A DNA stretch of 64,000 bases, from assembly GCA_011050685.1 (NCBI GenBank), contig DRFF01000049.1, forward strand, positions 1-64,000, given 5' to 3'. A program made the translations under genes and the position numbers. Source of the stretch: Aurantimonas coralicida (GTDB lineage Bacteria > Pseudomonadota > Alphaproteobacteria > Rhizobiales > Rhizobiaceae). Shown here one piece after another: positions 51,351-61,889 of the stretch; within the stretch, counting starts at the first letter, position 1, and each line of letters opens with the position of its first letter. Under the pieces are notes generated by a model. That model saw nothing but the letters and a program-made list of their open reading frames with translations. It had not been told where the DNA came from and made no database searches.

Positions 51351-51668
51351 TCAAGCGGCTCCGATCGTCTGGATGACCTCGAAACCCTCGAATTCGGGAT
51401 GCCCGGCATAGAGTGGTCGGGTGCCACCGGCGCTGCCATGGGCGGCGCGGAACGCCTCTGATTTGGTCCAGGCCTGGAAGGCGGCGAGGTTCTGCCAGAT
51501 CGTATGGGAGGAATAGAGCGTGTAGCCATCACGCTCCGGTCCCCGCAGCATATGGAATTCGACGAAACCGGGGACGTCGCGCAGTTTCGAATCACGGTTC
51601 AGCCACAGCGTCTCGAACTCGGCTTCCGCACCTGGCAGCACCTTGAAGCGGTTCATCGCGATGTACAT
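51351..51668 (-). CDS. Antibiotic-biosynthesis-monooxygenase-fold protein, IsdG-like haem-degrading candidate
   Basis: 105-residue ferredoxin-like dimeric alpha/beta-barrel protein. Counting from [10 protein letters not shown], it has Asn6, Trp67 (FQAWTKS) and His77 (RAAHGSA), essentially the N7-W67-H77 triad of IsdG/IsdI haem oxygenases. That supports a non-canonical haem monooxygenase; the wider family also contains quinol monooxygenases. No haem uptake genes are adjacent. It is about 120 bp from the end of the cytochrome c1 gene. Confidence 0.82.
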   Translation of the reverse strand: MYIAMNRFKVLPGAEAEFETLWLNRDSKLRDVPGFVEFHMLRGPERDGYTLYSSHTIWQNLAAFQAWTKSEAFRAAHGSAGGTRPLYAGHPEFEGFEVIQTIGAA

Positions 51669-51732
51669 CGAGGCTCACTCCCATTGGTCGCCGCCTACCC
51701 TACGTCCGGCGACATGGTACGTTTCGAGCAAG

Positions 51733-51762
51733 AAAAAAGGGAGCCGGTGAGCCCCCTCTTTC
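51733..51762 (-). terminator. Terminator after the cytochrome bc1 operon
   Basis: On the minus strand an AAAGAGGG...CCCTTTTTT stem with a weakly paired interior ends in six T residues (51738-51733), 26 bases past the cytochrome c1 stop. Confidence 0.5.
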
Positions 51763-51787
51763 CGTCATGCGTATAAGAAATACCGGC

Positions 51788-52810
51788 TCAGTGCGGCGTG
51801 CCCGCCCAGACCCGCCGCTTGATCAGGAACATCAGAGCCGCGAACACGATAAGGAACAGCATCACCACGAGGCCGGTCGCCTTGCGCTCGGCCAGATGCG
51901 GCTCGGCCGCCCACATCAGGAAAGCCGAGACGTCCCGAGAATACTGGTCGATGGTCTGCGGCGCGCCGTCGGGATAATCCACCTGATCGTCGAAGATCGG
52001 CTGCGCCATCGCCAGAGCCGGTCCGGCCAGGTAATATGGGTTGTAATAGGTTCCCGGCTGCAACTCGACCCCAGCCGCCGGCACCTCGCCATAACCAGTG
52101 AGCAGAGCATGGATGTAGTCCGGCCCGGACTCGGCATATTGGGTAAAGATGTCGAAGACGAAGGTCGGGAAGCCGCGCTCCGCGGCCCGCGCCTTGGCGA
52201 TCAGCGAGAAGTCCGGCGGCGCAGCGCCATTGTTGGCGGCGGCCGCCGCCTCGGGATTGGGGAACGGCGCCGGGAAGCGGTCGGCCGGAATGCCCGGCCG
52301 CTCGAACATCTCGCCGTCGCCGTTCGGGCCGTCCTGGACCTGATACTCGGCCGCGAAGGCCTTCACCTGCTCCTCGTTGTAGCCGAGTGCCTCGATATTG
52401 CGCATCGAGACGAGGTTCATCGAATGGCAGGCGGAGCAGACCTCCTTGTAGACCTTGAGACCGCGCTGCAATTGCCCGACGTCCCAGCTGCCGAACGGGC
52501 CGGCGAAGCTCCATGACAGCTCCTCCGGCTTCTTGATCGGATAATGCGGCGTTTCCGACGCGGCATGCTCCTCCTCCGGAGCGTCCTGAGAGGCGGCAAC
52601 CTCGGACCCGACCGACTGTTCGCCTTCGGCAACGGGGGCCGGCTCTGCCTCGGCGGGTTCGGCTGCAGGCTGATCGCCCTCTACGGCCGTGGCCGGCGCG
52701 GCCTCGACATTTTCAGCGGGTGTGGCCGCGTCCTGCGCCATCGCGACCGACAGCGGCGCAAAGACGACGCCTGCGGCGAAAACGGCTGACAATAGTCTGT
52801 TCATTGGCAT
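51788..52810 (-). CDS. petC: Cytochrome c1 of the bc1 complex
   Basis: Membrane-anchored c-type cytochrome that passes electrons from the Rieske protein to cytochrome c. A signal peptide (1-26) is followed by an Ala/Glu/Pro-rich acidic segment at about 27-87. The haem site CSACH lies at 125-129, the axial Met in ALAMAQPI, and one C-terminal anchor (about 310-330) ends in KRRVWAGTPH. 340 residues is longer than usual owing to the acidic segment, known also from Paracoccus. ATG 52810 has GGAG upstream; ATG 52804 is an alternative. Confidence 0.95.
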   Translation of the reverse strand: MPMNRLLSAVFAAGVVFAPLSVAMAQDAATPAENVEAAPATAVEGDQPAAEPAEAEPAPVAEGEQSVGSEVAASQDAPEEEHAASETPHYPIKKPEELSWSFAGPFGSWDVGQLQRGLKVYKEVCSACHSMNLVSMRNIEALGYNEEQVKAFAAEYQVQDGPNGDGEMFERPGIPADRFPAPFPNPEAAAAANNGAAPPDFSLIAKARAAERGFPTFVFDIFTQYAESGPDYIHALLTGYGEVPAAGVELQPGTYYNPYYLAGPALAMAQPIFDDQVDYPDGAPQTIDQYSRDVSAFLMWAAEPHLAERKATGLVVMLFLIVFAALMFLIKRRVWAGTPH

Positions 52811-52831
52811 GTCTTTCTCCGAAGCCTCCGC

Positions 52832-54148
52832 TCAGCCTCTGGTTTCCGGCGCCGAGGCCGTCGGTGCGGGGGCAGCGCCGCCGCCGGTGCCTGTGCCGAT
52901 ACCGCGATCGGGTCCGAGCACCGCCTCCGAAATCGAGTTGGGCAGCTTCTTGGGCGTCTCGATGAGGCCGAGGACCGGCAACACAACCAGAAAGTGACCG
53001 AAATAGTAGATCGTGCCGAACAGGGCGAGGATCGGGTAGATGCCTTCCGCCGGCTTGGCGCCGAGCCAGCCCAGGAAGACGCAGTCGGCGACGAGGATCC
53101 AGAAGAAGATCTTGTAGAGCGGCCGGAACGCCGTCGACTTTACCCGCGAGGTGTCGAGCCAGGGCACGAAGAACAGCACCAGGATCGAGCCGAACATCAC
53201 CAGGACGCCGCCGAGCTTAGAATCGATCGGGCCGATGTTGAAGGTGATGGCGCGCAGCATGGCGTAGAACGGCAGGAAGTACCATTCCGGCACGATGTGC
53301 GCCGGCGTCTTCAACGGGTTCGCCTCGATGTAGTTGTCGGGGTGACCGAGGAAGTTCGGCATGTAGAAGACGAAATACGCGAAGATCGCCAGGAAGACGA
53401 TCATGGCGAAGCCGTCCTTGATCGTCGCGTGCGGCGTGAACGGCACGGTATCCTTCGACGACTTGACCTCGACGCCGGTCGGGTTGGTCTGACCGGTTAC
53501 GTGCAGCGCCCAGACGTGCAGGATCACCACGCCGGCAATCATGAACGGCAAGAGATAGTGCAACGAGAAGAAGCGGTTCAGCGTGGCGTTGTCGACAGCG
53601 AAACCACCGAGCAAAAGCTGCTGGATCGGCTCGCCGATCAGCGGAAATGCGGTGAAGAAGCTGGTGATGACGGTGGCGCCCCAGAACGACATCTGTCCCC
53701 AGGGCAGCACGTAGCCCATGAACGCCGTCGCCATCATCAACAGGAAGATGATCACGCCAAGAATCCACAAGACCTCGCGCGGCTGCTTGTAGGAGCCGTA
53801 ATACAGGCCCCGGAAGATATGGATGTAGACGGCGATGAAGAAGAACGACGCGCCGGTGGCGTGCATGTAGCGCAACAGCCAACCCCAATTGACGTCGCGC
53901 ATGATCTTCTCGACCGACTCGAAGGCGATCGGCGAGGACGCCGCGTAATGCATGGCAAGCACGACGCCGGTCAGGATCTGCAGCACCAGGAAGATCGAGA
54001 GAATGCCGCCGAAGGTGTAGGCGTAATTCAGATTGCGCGGCACCGGATAGGTGACGAAGGAATCATACATGAGACGCGGCAGCGGCAGCCGCGCGTCCAG
54101 CCAACGCATGAAGCCGCTCGTCGGCACATAGGAAGAATGACCACTCAT
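52832..54148 (-). CDS. petB: Cytochrome b of the bc1 complex
   Basis: Core di-haem membrane subunit with the Qo and Qi quinone sites. Paired haem His ligands occur in [23 protein letters not shown] and in [21 protein letters not shown]. The Qo motif is [10 protein letters not shown]. Eight or nine membrane segments. ATG 54148 gives 438 residues; the tail is Gly/Ala/Pro-rich. Cytochrome b and c1 are separate genes here, not the fused precursor (fbcH) of Bradyrhizobium. Confidence 0.97.
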   Translation of the reverse strand: MSGHSSYVPTSGFMRWLDARLPLPRLMYDSFVTYPVPRNLNYAYTFGGILSIFLVLQILTGVVLAMHYAASSPIAFESVEKIMRDVNWGWLLRYMHATGASFFFIAVYIHIFRGLYYGSYKQPREVLWILGVIIFLLMMATAFMGYVLPWGQMSFWGATVITSFFTAFPLIGEPIQQLLLGGFAVDNATLNRFFSLHYLLPFMIAGVVILHVWALHVTGQTNPTGVEVKSSKDTVPFTPHATIKDGFAMIVFLAIFAYFVFYMPNFLGHPDNYIEANPLKTPAHIVPEWYFLPFYAMLRAITFNIGPIDSKLGGVLVMFGSILVLFFVPWLDTSRVKSTAFRPLYKIFFWILVADCVFLGWLGAKPAEGIYPILALFGTIYYFGHFLVVLPVLGLIETPKKLPNSISEAVLGPDRGIGTGTGGGAAPAPTASAPETRG

Positions 54149-54167
54149 AGTTCGAACTTTCTCCCTG

Positions 54168-54749
54168 TCAGCCGATGCGCACGGTTGTGTCGGACGTGAA
54201 TGCGAAGGGCGGGATCGCCAGGTTTTCCGGCGCCGGTCCCTTCCGGATGCGCCCGGCGGTGTCGTAATGCGAGCCGTGGCACGGGCAGAACCAGCCGTCA
54301 TAGTCGCCGGACTGGCCGATCGGGATGCAGCCGAGATGGGTGCAGACGCCGACCATCACGAGCCAGGCTTCCTTGCCGTCGGCCGCGCGATTGACATCGG
54401 TCGCCTCGGCGTCGCCGGCGATGTTGGCGTTGCGCGCCAGCGGGTCCTTCAGGTCGGCAAGGGGAACCGCCTTGCCCTCCTCGATCTCCTTTGCCGTGCG
54501 CTGGCGGATGAAGATCGGCTTGCCGCGCCATTTGGCGGTGATCGACTGGCCTTCGGCGACCTGGGTGACGTCGACCTCGATCTCCGAGAGCGCCAGCGTC
54601 GCCGCGTCCGGGTTCATCTGGTCGATGAACGGCCACAGGAAAGCGGCGGCCCCGACCGCGCCGGCGGCGCCGGTGGCGATATAGAGAAAGTCCCGGCGAT
54701 TCGGGTCGGACTGTTCCCGGTTCGGGTCGGCGTGTTCGTTGACGCTCAC
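54168..54749 (-). CDS. petA: Rieske iron-sulfur protein of the bc1 complex
   Basis: 2Fe-2S subunit that takes electrons from quinol at the Qo site. A Tat signal anchor ([16 protein letters not shown], near residue 18) is followed by the cluster motifs CTHLGC and CPCHGSHYD (two Cys, two His, and the disulfide pair). The frame opens with GTG 54761, but AAGGAG abuts that codon; GTG 54749, 11 bases after AAGGAG, is the better start and gives 193 residues. First gene of the petABC operon. Confidence 0.95.
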   Translation of the reverse strand: MSVNEHADPNREQSDPNRRDFLYIATGAAGAVGAAAFLWPFIDQMNPDAATLALSEIEVDVTQVAEGQSITAKWRGKPIFIRQRTAKEIEEGKAVPLADLKDPLARNANIAGDAEATDVNRAADGKEAWLVMVGVCTHLGCIPIGQSGDYDGWFCPCHGSHYDTAGRIRKGPAPENLAIPPFAFTSDTTVRIG

Positions 54750-55013
54750 GGCGGCTGCCACTCCTTGACTGGTCTCGCGCGGATCGCACCGCTTCTTGCG
54801 GATTTAACCCCGCGCGGCAAGGGGAGACGCGACGCATTTTCGCCGCACTCCCGAAAAGATCGCGATTTTCACGCGGGTTTTAGGCGGGAAGCCGGGCGAA
54901 TGTCCAGACGAAAGGGGGCGGCCTGGCGACGTTGTGGGCGAGTGAGTCGGAAGATGTCCTGTCGGCGGGCGATACAACACCGCGAGCTTATTTCCTCCAG
55001 ACACTGCTAGCCG

Positions 55014-55282
55014 CTAGCGATAGACGTCGCGGCGATGCGCGATCTTGAGGACAAGGACTTGCAGAACGTCGTCCCGGATCTCGCAGACCAAGCGGTAGTC
55101 GCCGACGCGATAGCGCCACAGTCCGCCCAACGGACCCGACAACCCTTTGCCGGCGGCCCGCGGACCATCGGGTCCGACCACACGCGGGTCCGCAGAAACT
55201 TTACGATCCGCCTGGCCACGGTGCTTCCGAGCTTGGACAGTTGTCTGGCCGCCGTCTCGGACAGGTCAATCCGCCAGACCAA
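55014..55282 (-). pseudogene. RelE/ParE-family toxin gene disrupted by a frameshift
   Basis: The start region [33 protein letters not shown] is a normal RelE N-terminus (TTG 55282 fits). At about 55178-55186 the frame breaks; the rest of the toxin continues in another frame as [15 protein letters not shown], then [20 protein letters not shown] and IAHRRDVYR, ending at TAG 55014. Removal of two bases from GTGTGG restores one continuous toxin of about 88 residues. The antitoxin gene precedes and overlaps it. Confidence 0.85.
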
Positions 55283-55493
55283 GATCGCGCTCCACATCCT
55301 CCAGCGCGATCAATTTTTCCTCGCCTTTGCGAACACGATCGAGCACCTCGGAGGCGAGATAATAGTCCTCCATCTCGTCCAGCCCCTGCTCGATCATCTC
55401 CCGCAGATAGAACGCCTTGCTGCGCCCGGTCCGGGCGGCGAGTGCGTTGAGCCGGCGTTCCGTTTCCGGTGCGAGGCGGATTGACGTGGGCAT
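55266..55493 (-). CDS. RelB/DinJ-like ribbon-helix-helix antitoxin
   Basis: 75-residue antitoxin. Residues 1-45 form an RHH (TSIRLAPETERRLNALAARTG), the rest a toxin-binding helix (ASEVLDRVRKGEEKLIALEDVERDL). ATG 55493 is preceded by GGAGCC. A perfect palindrome lies 12 bases upstream. Its toxin partner is frameshifted, so the protein may persist as a stand-alone repressor or neutraliser of related toxins. Confidence 0.85.
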   Translation of the reverse strand: MPTSIRLAPETERRLNALAARTGRSKAFYLREMIEQGLDEMEDYYLASEVLDRVRKGEEKLIALEDVERDLGLAD

Positions 55494-55504
55494 CGGACGG
55501 CTCC

Positions 55505-55522
55505 GTGAATACAGGTATTCAC
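55505..55522. promoter_or_regulatory. Perfect palindromic operator of the RelB-like antitoxin
   Basis: GTGAATAC-AG-GTATTCAC: 8-bp arms, identical inverted, with a 2-base centre, 12 bases upstream of the antitoxin start. Length, position and symmetry fit an RHH autorepressor site. Confidence 0.7.
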
Positions 55523-55587
55523 TTGATCACACGGATGGGTTGATGGCGAGTCGTTCAAGCCCCCGACGACCCCGTGGCAGGATGACG

Positions 55588-55977
55588 TTACCCCGCCGAT
55601 GCGATATCGGTCAGCGCAAAGTCGTTGCCCTTGAACAGCAGGGGTTCGTTGGTCGCCTTGGCCAGCGCATAGGAAAAGCAGTCGCCGAAATTGAGCCCGG
55701 CCTTGTGGCGGCCCTTGCCGAAATCCAGAAACGCCTGGCGGGCAAGCGCGCCCTGCTCGAGCGAAACCGGTTCGATGATCACGCCGGCCCGACGGATGAG
55801 AACGTCGATCTGACGGGAGGCATCCGGCCCGGCCTGGCTCTCGACCACCATCGAGAGCTCCAGAAGGTTGGCGACGCTCATCCGGCACCGGTCGGCATCC
55901 TGGATCAATTCCGCGAACCGTGCCTGTTCCGGTTCGCCGTAGAGAACGGCGATGATTGCCGACGTGTCGAGGATCAC
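55588..55977 (-). CDS. vapC: VapC-family PIN-domain toxin ribonuclease
   Basis: 129-residue PIN-domain nuclease. The acidic Mg2+ ligands are visible: Asp4 (ILDTSAII), Glu40 (NLLELS), Asp98 or 99 (NFGDCFSYALA) and the C-terminal NDFALTD. Its ATG overlaps the antitoxin stop (ATGA), a normal VapBC arrangement. No frame break is seen, so unlike the neighbouring RelE module this toxin looks intact. Confidence 0.92.
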   Translation of the reverse strand: MILDTSAIIAVLYGEPEQARFAELIQDADRCRMSVANLLELSMVVESQAGPDASRQIDVLIRRAGVIIEPVSLEQGALARQAFLDFGKGRHKAGLNFGDCFSYALAKATNEPLLFKGNDFALTDIASAG

Positions 55978-56228
55978 TTCGGCAGGCCCGACTCATCATA
56001 CAGCACCTCACCGTGAGGGGCATAAGGCTTCTGGACCTTCGCGGAGACGCGCTCGGCGATCGCCAGGATCTCCGCGACGTCGGCCCGTCCACGGCGTTCG
56101 TCCAAGCGGGCGTGACGCTCGCGCAGTGCCTCGGTCACCACCTTTGTCATGCTCTGCCCCGTCGCTCGCGCGATGGCCTGGGCGAGGCGATGGGCTTCCG
56201 GGTCTTTGATGTTGAGGCTCACCGACAT
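55974..56228 (-). CDS. vapB: VapB-family antitoxin
   Basis: 84-residue antitoxin of the Rv0623/VapB type. From ATG 56228 (MSVSLNIKDPEAHRLAQAIARATG) the N-terminal half is the DNA-binding part and the C-terminal part (ILAIAERVSAKVQKPYAPHGEVLYDESGLPK) binds VapC. The frame is open upstream to 56429 but only as a shadow of the ABC gene. A palindrome ATGGCG-GT-CGCCAT at 56289-56302 lies upstream and could be its operator. Confidence 0.9.
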   Translation of the reverse strand: MSVSLNIKDPEAHRLAQAIARATGQSMTKVVTEALRERHARLDERRGRADVAEILAIAERVSAKVQKPYAPHGEVLYDESGLPK

Positions 56229-56313
56229 CTGCTTTTCTATAAAGTTCTCTATCTTTCTACCGTTTAAGCCATACCGTCGCTCCGGGCAATGGCGGTCGCC
56301 ATAAGAATCCCCC

Positions 56314-58196
56314 CTACTCGGCCGCTTCCTCTTCCCGCTGCCCGTACAGGAACCCGCCCGACTGCCGCGCCCAGAGACTGGCGTAAAGCCCACCGCGCTT
56401 GACCAGATCGGCGTGGCTGCCCTCCTCAACGATCCGGCCTTCGTCGAGCACGACCAGCCGGTCCATCGCCGCGATGGTTGACAGGCGGTGGGCGATGGCG
56501 ATGACGGTCTTGCCCGCCATCATCTTGGTCAAATTCTCCTGGATGGCCGCCTCGACCTCCGAATCCAGCGCCGAGGTCGCCTCGTCGAGGACCAGGATCG
56601 GCGCGTCCTTCAACAGCACGCGGGCAATCGCGATGCGCTGGCGCTGGCCGCCGGACAGCTTGATGCCGCGCTCGCCGACATGGGCGTCGTAGCCGGTGCG
56701 GCCCTTGGGGTCGCGCAGGGCCGGGATGAAGTCCTCGGCGTTGGCGCGTTCGGCCGCCGACAATATGTCGCCCTCGTCGGCGCCCGGCCGTCCATAGGCG
56801 ATGTTGTCGCGGATCGAGCGGTGCAGCAGCGAGGTATCCTGGGTGACGACCCCGATGGCACCGCGCAGCGAGGCCTGGGTGACGCCGGAAATATCCTGGC
56901 CGTCGATCAGGATGCGTCCGCCCTCGAGGTCGTAGAGGCGCAAGAGCAGATTGATCAACGTCGTCTTGCCGGCGCCGGAGCGGCCGACCAGCCCGATCTT
57001 CTCGCCCGGCAGGATGGTCAGCGACAGATCCTCGACCACGCCACCACCCTTGCCATAGTGGAAGCGGACATTCTCGTAGCGGATGGCACCACGCTCGGCC
57101 TGCAACGGCTGGGCATCCGGCTCGTCGATCAGCGTCGGCAATTGGCCGACGGTCGCGACGGCGTCCTGGATGGTGCCGTAATTGCGCACCAGCCCGTTGA
57201 TATTGAACATCATCCAGCCGGACATCTGGTTGAGCCTGAGCACCAGTCCGAGGGCGGTGGCGACGCCGCCGGTGGTAATGCCGCCGGCCTGCCAGCCGAG
57301 AATCGCCACCGTGCCGACGCCGGTCATCATGACACCGTTGAGCACGGCGACGGCGGTCCGCACCTCGGTCAGCGCCCGCGTCATCCGCCGGGTCGCGTCA
57401 ACCAGATGGGAGAAACCCGCCTTGACGAAAGAATCCTCGCTGCGCGCCGAATCGAACAGCTTGACCGCCAGGATGTTGGTGAAGCTGTCGACGACCCGGC
57501 CGGAGACGATCGATCGCGCGTCGGCGGACGCCCGGCCGTATTTGCGGATTTTCGGCAAAAGGTTGCGGACGATCCAGACATAGCCGAGCGCCCAGATGGC
57601 CAGCACCACCGCCATGCGCCAGTCGAGCGCGCCGAGGATCGTCACGGTCAAGACGATGAAGGTGACGAAGGACCAGAAGGTCTGCAGGATCGTGGTGATG
57701 AAATCGCCGGTCGCCGCCCCCACCTGCTGTACCTTCTGCGCCAGCCGGCCGGCGAAGTCGTTCTGGAAGAAGGTGTAGGGCTGCTCCATCAGCCGGCGAT
57801 AGCTCTGCCAGCGGATGCGGTTGTAGAAACTCGGCGAGATCACCTGCTCCTCGAGGATCGACGACACCAGCAGGACCGCCGCCCGGCCGACCAGCGTCAG
57901 CAAGGCGAGCCCGGCGATCAGCCAAAAATGCTCGGCGAACAGCGTCGCGGGCGAGGAGCGCTCCAGCGCGTTGATCAGCCAGCCGACGCCGGTATACATG
58001 ACCGCCTCGATGCCGCCGGTCAGACCACCGGTTGCCAGCAACCCGACGAGCGGCCATTTCGCCTGTTTGGCGAAGTGCCAGATGAAGCGGTTGGTCTCGT
58101 CCGGCAGCGGCGCAAGATGGCCGGTGCCCTCGCCGCCGGCCCCCTCGTCGTCGAACGGGTCGAGCAGCGTCTCGAAGCGCTGGAGAAACCGCTCCA

Positions 58197-58200
<4 letters not shown>
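56314..58200 (-). CDS. ABC transporter, fused membrane and ATPase domains (second subunit)
   Basis: Type IV exporter half-transporter of about 628 residues. Six hydrophobic segments lie within about 50-320; the nucleotide-binding domain has Walker A VGRSGAGKTTLI, Q loop VVTQDTSLLH, signature LSGGQRQRIAIAR, Walker B ILVLDEATSALD and H loop AIAHRLSTI. Two adjacent ATGs (58200, 58197) start the gene, the second sharing a base with the partner gene stop. All catalytic motifs look intact. Substrate unknown; probably a heterodimer with its neighbour. Confidence 0.93.
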
Positions 58201-60077
<1,877 letters not shown>

Positions 60078-60255
60078 CAAAACTTCCCATCGAATCGGAC
60101 GCCGGTTCAACGAATCAGGCAGGACCGAGCTTTTTCGGACGGCAACCGGCTGTGGCGAGGCGGTCCCTTCGATATAGGACGAACCGAGGCCGATTCACGG
60201 CTTCGGCGACGCCGGACGCGGCATGCCGCCCCCACGATGACAGGCAAGGCTACCG

Positions 60256-60774
60256 ATGACGCAGGATCGCGACGACCACGAGCCGGGCAAGATGGCCGTT
60301 CCGACGGGGTCCGGGCCGGTGTCCCTCGCCCTTTACCAGCCCGACATCGCCGGCAACACCGGCACGATCTTGCGGCTCGGCGCCTGCCTTGGCCTTGCCG
60401 TCGATATCATCGAGCCGGCAGGCTTCGACCTCTCCGATCGCGCCCTGAAGCGCGCCGGCATGGACTATCTCGCCATGTCCCGCCTCGTCCGTCATGTGGA
60501 TTTTGCCGCCTTCGAGGCGGCACGCCGGGCGACCGGGCGGCGGCTCGTCCTGTTCACCACGAAGGCCACGACCCGCTACACCGACTTCGCCTTTCAGGCC
60601 GGCGACATCCTGTTGTTCGGCCGCGAGAGCGCCGGCGTGCCGGACGGCGTCCATATGCTTGCCGACGCGGCCGTGACGATCCCCATGGATGGGGGTGGCC
60701 GCTCGCTCAACCTCGCCGTCGCCGCCGGCATGGCGGCGGGCGAAGCACTCAGGCAGATCAGTTGGGGCGGGTGA
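60256..60774 (+). CDS. trmL: tRNA (cytidine(34)-2'-O)-methyltransferase TrmL
   Basis: SPOUT-class methyltransferase that modifies the wobble base of leucine tRNAs. The trefoil-knot SAM site comprises LYQPDIAGNTGTILRLGA near the start, LLFGRESAGVPDG and a closing IPMDGGGRSLNLAVAAG. 172 residues is close to TrmL length (about 155-160) with an N-terminal extension of 20 residues; ATG 60292 (MAVPTGSG) is also possible. Confidence 0.9.
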   Translation: MTQDRDDHEPGKMAVPTGSGPVSLALYQPDIAGNTGTILRLGACLGLAVDIIEPAGFDLSDRALKRAGMDYLAMSRLVRHVDFAAFEAARRATGRRLVLFTTKATTRYTDFAFQAGDILLFGRESAGVPDGVHMLADAAVTIPMDGGGRSLNLAVAAGMAAGEALRQISWGG

Positions 60775-60942
60775 ACGGACGCGCGAATAGTTTGGCCGTC
60801 CCGCCAGCCTGGTAAGCGCCGCTGTCGAGAACGACGGTTTCGTTAACGGCCTGATTTTACGTGCCACTTCCGCAGTGGCGGGCACGGCGCCGTCACGCGC
60901 GCCGGCCGAACCCAGGTCCGTCGCTGATTATGCTTAATATAA

Positions 60943-60957
60943 GTGACTTATTGTCAC
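60943..60957. repeat. Small palindrome upstream of the periplasmic-binding-protein gene
   Basis: GTGAC-TTATT-GTCAC, perfect 5-bp arms with a 5-base centre in an A+T-rich stretch, about 90 bp before the start of the PstS-like gene. It could be an operator or a small hairpin. Confidence 0.35.
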
Positions 60958-61044
60958 AGCAAAAGCAATCGACCAAATCGTAAACTTTCTCTGTGTAGAT
61001 TTTCCCACCATACCGTGAAGTCATGCGGACAAGGTAATTGATAA

Positions 61045-61875
61045 ATGAGACTGAATATATTGCCAATAGTTGCGATTTCAACTATTATTGCAGCCACGAC
61101 GCTAGCCGGCATGGCGCTGGCGCAAGCCGAGACTCTTCGGATTGGCGGGACGGGCGTGGCGCTTGGCGGGATGCGGATTCTCGGCGCGTCCTTCATGAAG
61201 GAACACCCCGACACTCAGATCGAGGTACTGCCCAGCTTGGGTAGCAGCGGTGGCATCAAGGCATTGCTTGCGGGCGCCGTGGATATTGCGGTCAGCTCCC
61301 GCGCTCTCAAGGGCGAGGAACGCGCGGCCGGCGCGACGAGCCGTCTTTATGCCCGCACACCCCTCGCCGTCGTGACATCACCCGATGTGCCCATCGCGGA
61401 TATCACCACCGGTGAACTCGCGGCCATTTATGCTGGCGAGACAACGCGCTGGCCGGACGGATCGATCATACGCCTTGTGCTGCGGCCGGCTTCGGAGACC
61501 GACACCCTATTGCTGCGCGAGCTTTCGCCCGGCATGGGCCGCGCCGTCGATGTCGCGTTCGGACGTCCTGGATTGGTCTCGGCCACGAACGATCAGGACA
61601 ATGCCGAAGCACTGGAGCGCTTGCCGGGCGCGATCGGCCTCGTGGCGATCGGCCAGATCGCGACGGAAGGCCGGCAGCTCAAGATCCTGTCGCTGGACGG
61701 CGTCATGCCGATGGCGGCCCTCTCCGCACGAGCCGACTATGGATTCGTCAAGGACTTGTACGTCGTCACCAAGCCTGGCGCGGGCAAGCCGGCGATGGCG
61801 TTCATCGCCTTCGTGAACTCAGCAGAAGGTCAAAACATCCTCGCCGATACGGGCCATAGCCCAATGGCCGAATAA
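61045..61875 (+). CDS. PstS-like periplasmic substrate-binding protein
   Basis: 276-residue secreted protein. A signal peptide (1-28, ending near MALAQAE) precedes a periplasmic-binding domain of PBP-like type 2 (PstS-like): LRIGGTGVALGGMRILGASFM, LPSLGSSGGIKALLAGAVDIAVSSRALK and YVVTKPGAGKPAMAFIAFVNSAEG. GSSGG resembles the phosphate-binding loop of PstS proteins but the ligand cannot be told. No ABC permease is adjacent; instead it is followed 14 bp later by a GGDEF/EAL gene, so it may be a sensor partner rather than a transporter part. Confidence 0.88.
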   Translation: MRLNILPIVAISTIIAATTLAGMALAQAETLRIGGTGVALGGMRILGASFMKEHPDTQIEVLPSLGSSGGIKALLAGAVDIAVSSRALKGEERAAGATSRLYARTPLAVVTSPDVPIADITTGELAAIYAGETTRWPDGSIIRLVLRPASETDTLLLRELSPGMGRAVDVAFGRPGLVSATNDQDNAEALERLPGAIGLVAIGQIATEGRQLKILSLDGVMPMAALSARADYGFVKDLYVVTKPGAGKPAMAFIAFVNSAEGQNILADTGHSPMAE

Positions 61876-61889
61876 CAGAAATCCGGGGG

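Noticed and set aside
50789-51595. Long form of apt
   Set aside because: The first 92 codons overlie the haem monooxygenase gene in another frame; Apt homology begins at ATG 51319.
56289-56302. Palindrome ATGGCG-GT-CGCCAT upstream of vapB as a firm operator
   Set aside because: The arms are only 6 bp of G+C-rich sequence, so chance is plausible; mentioned in the vapB entry only.
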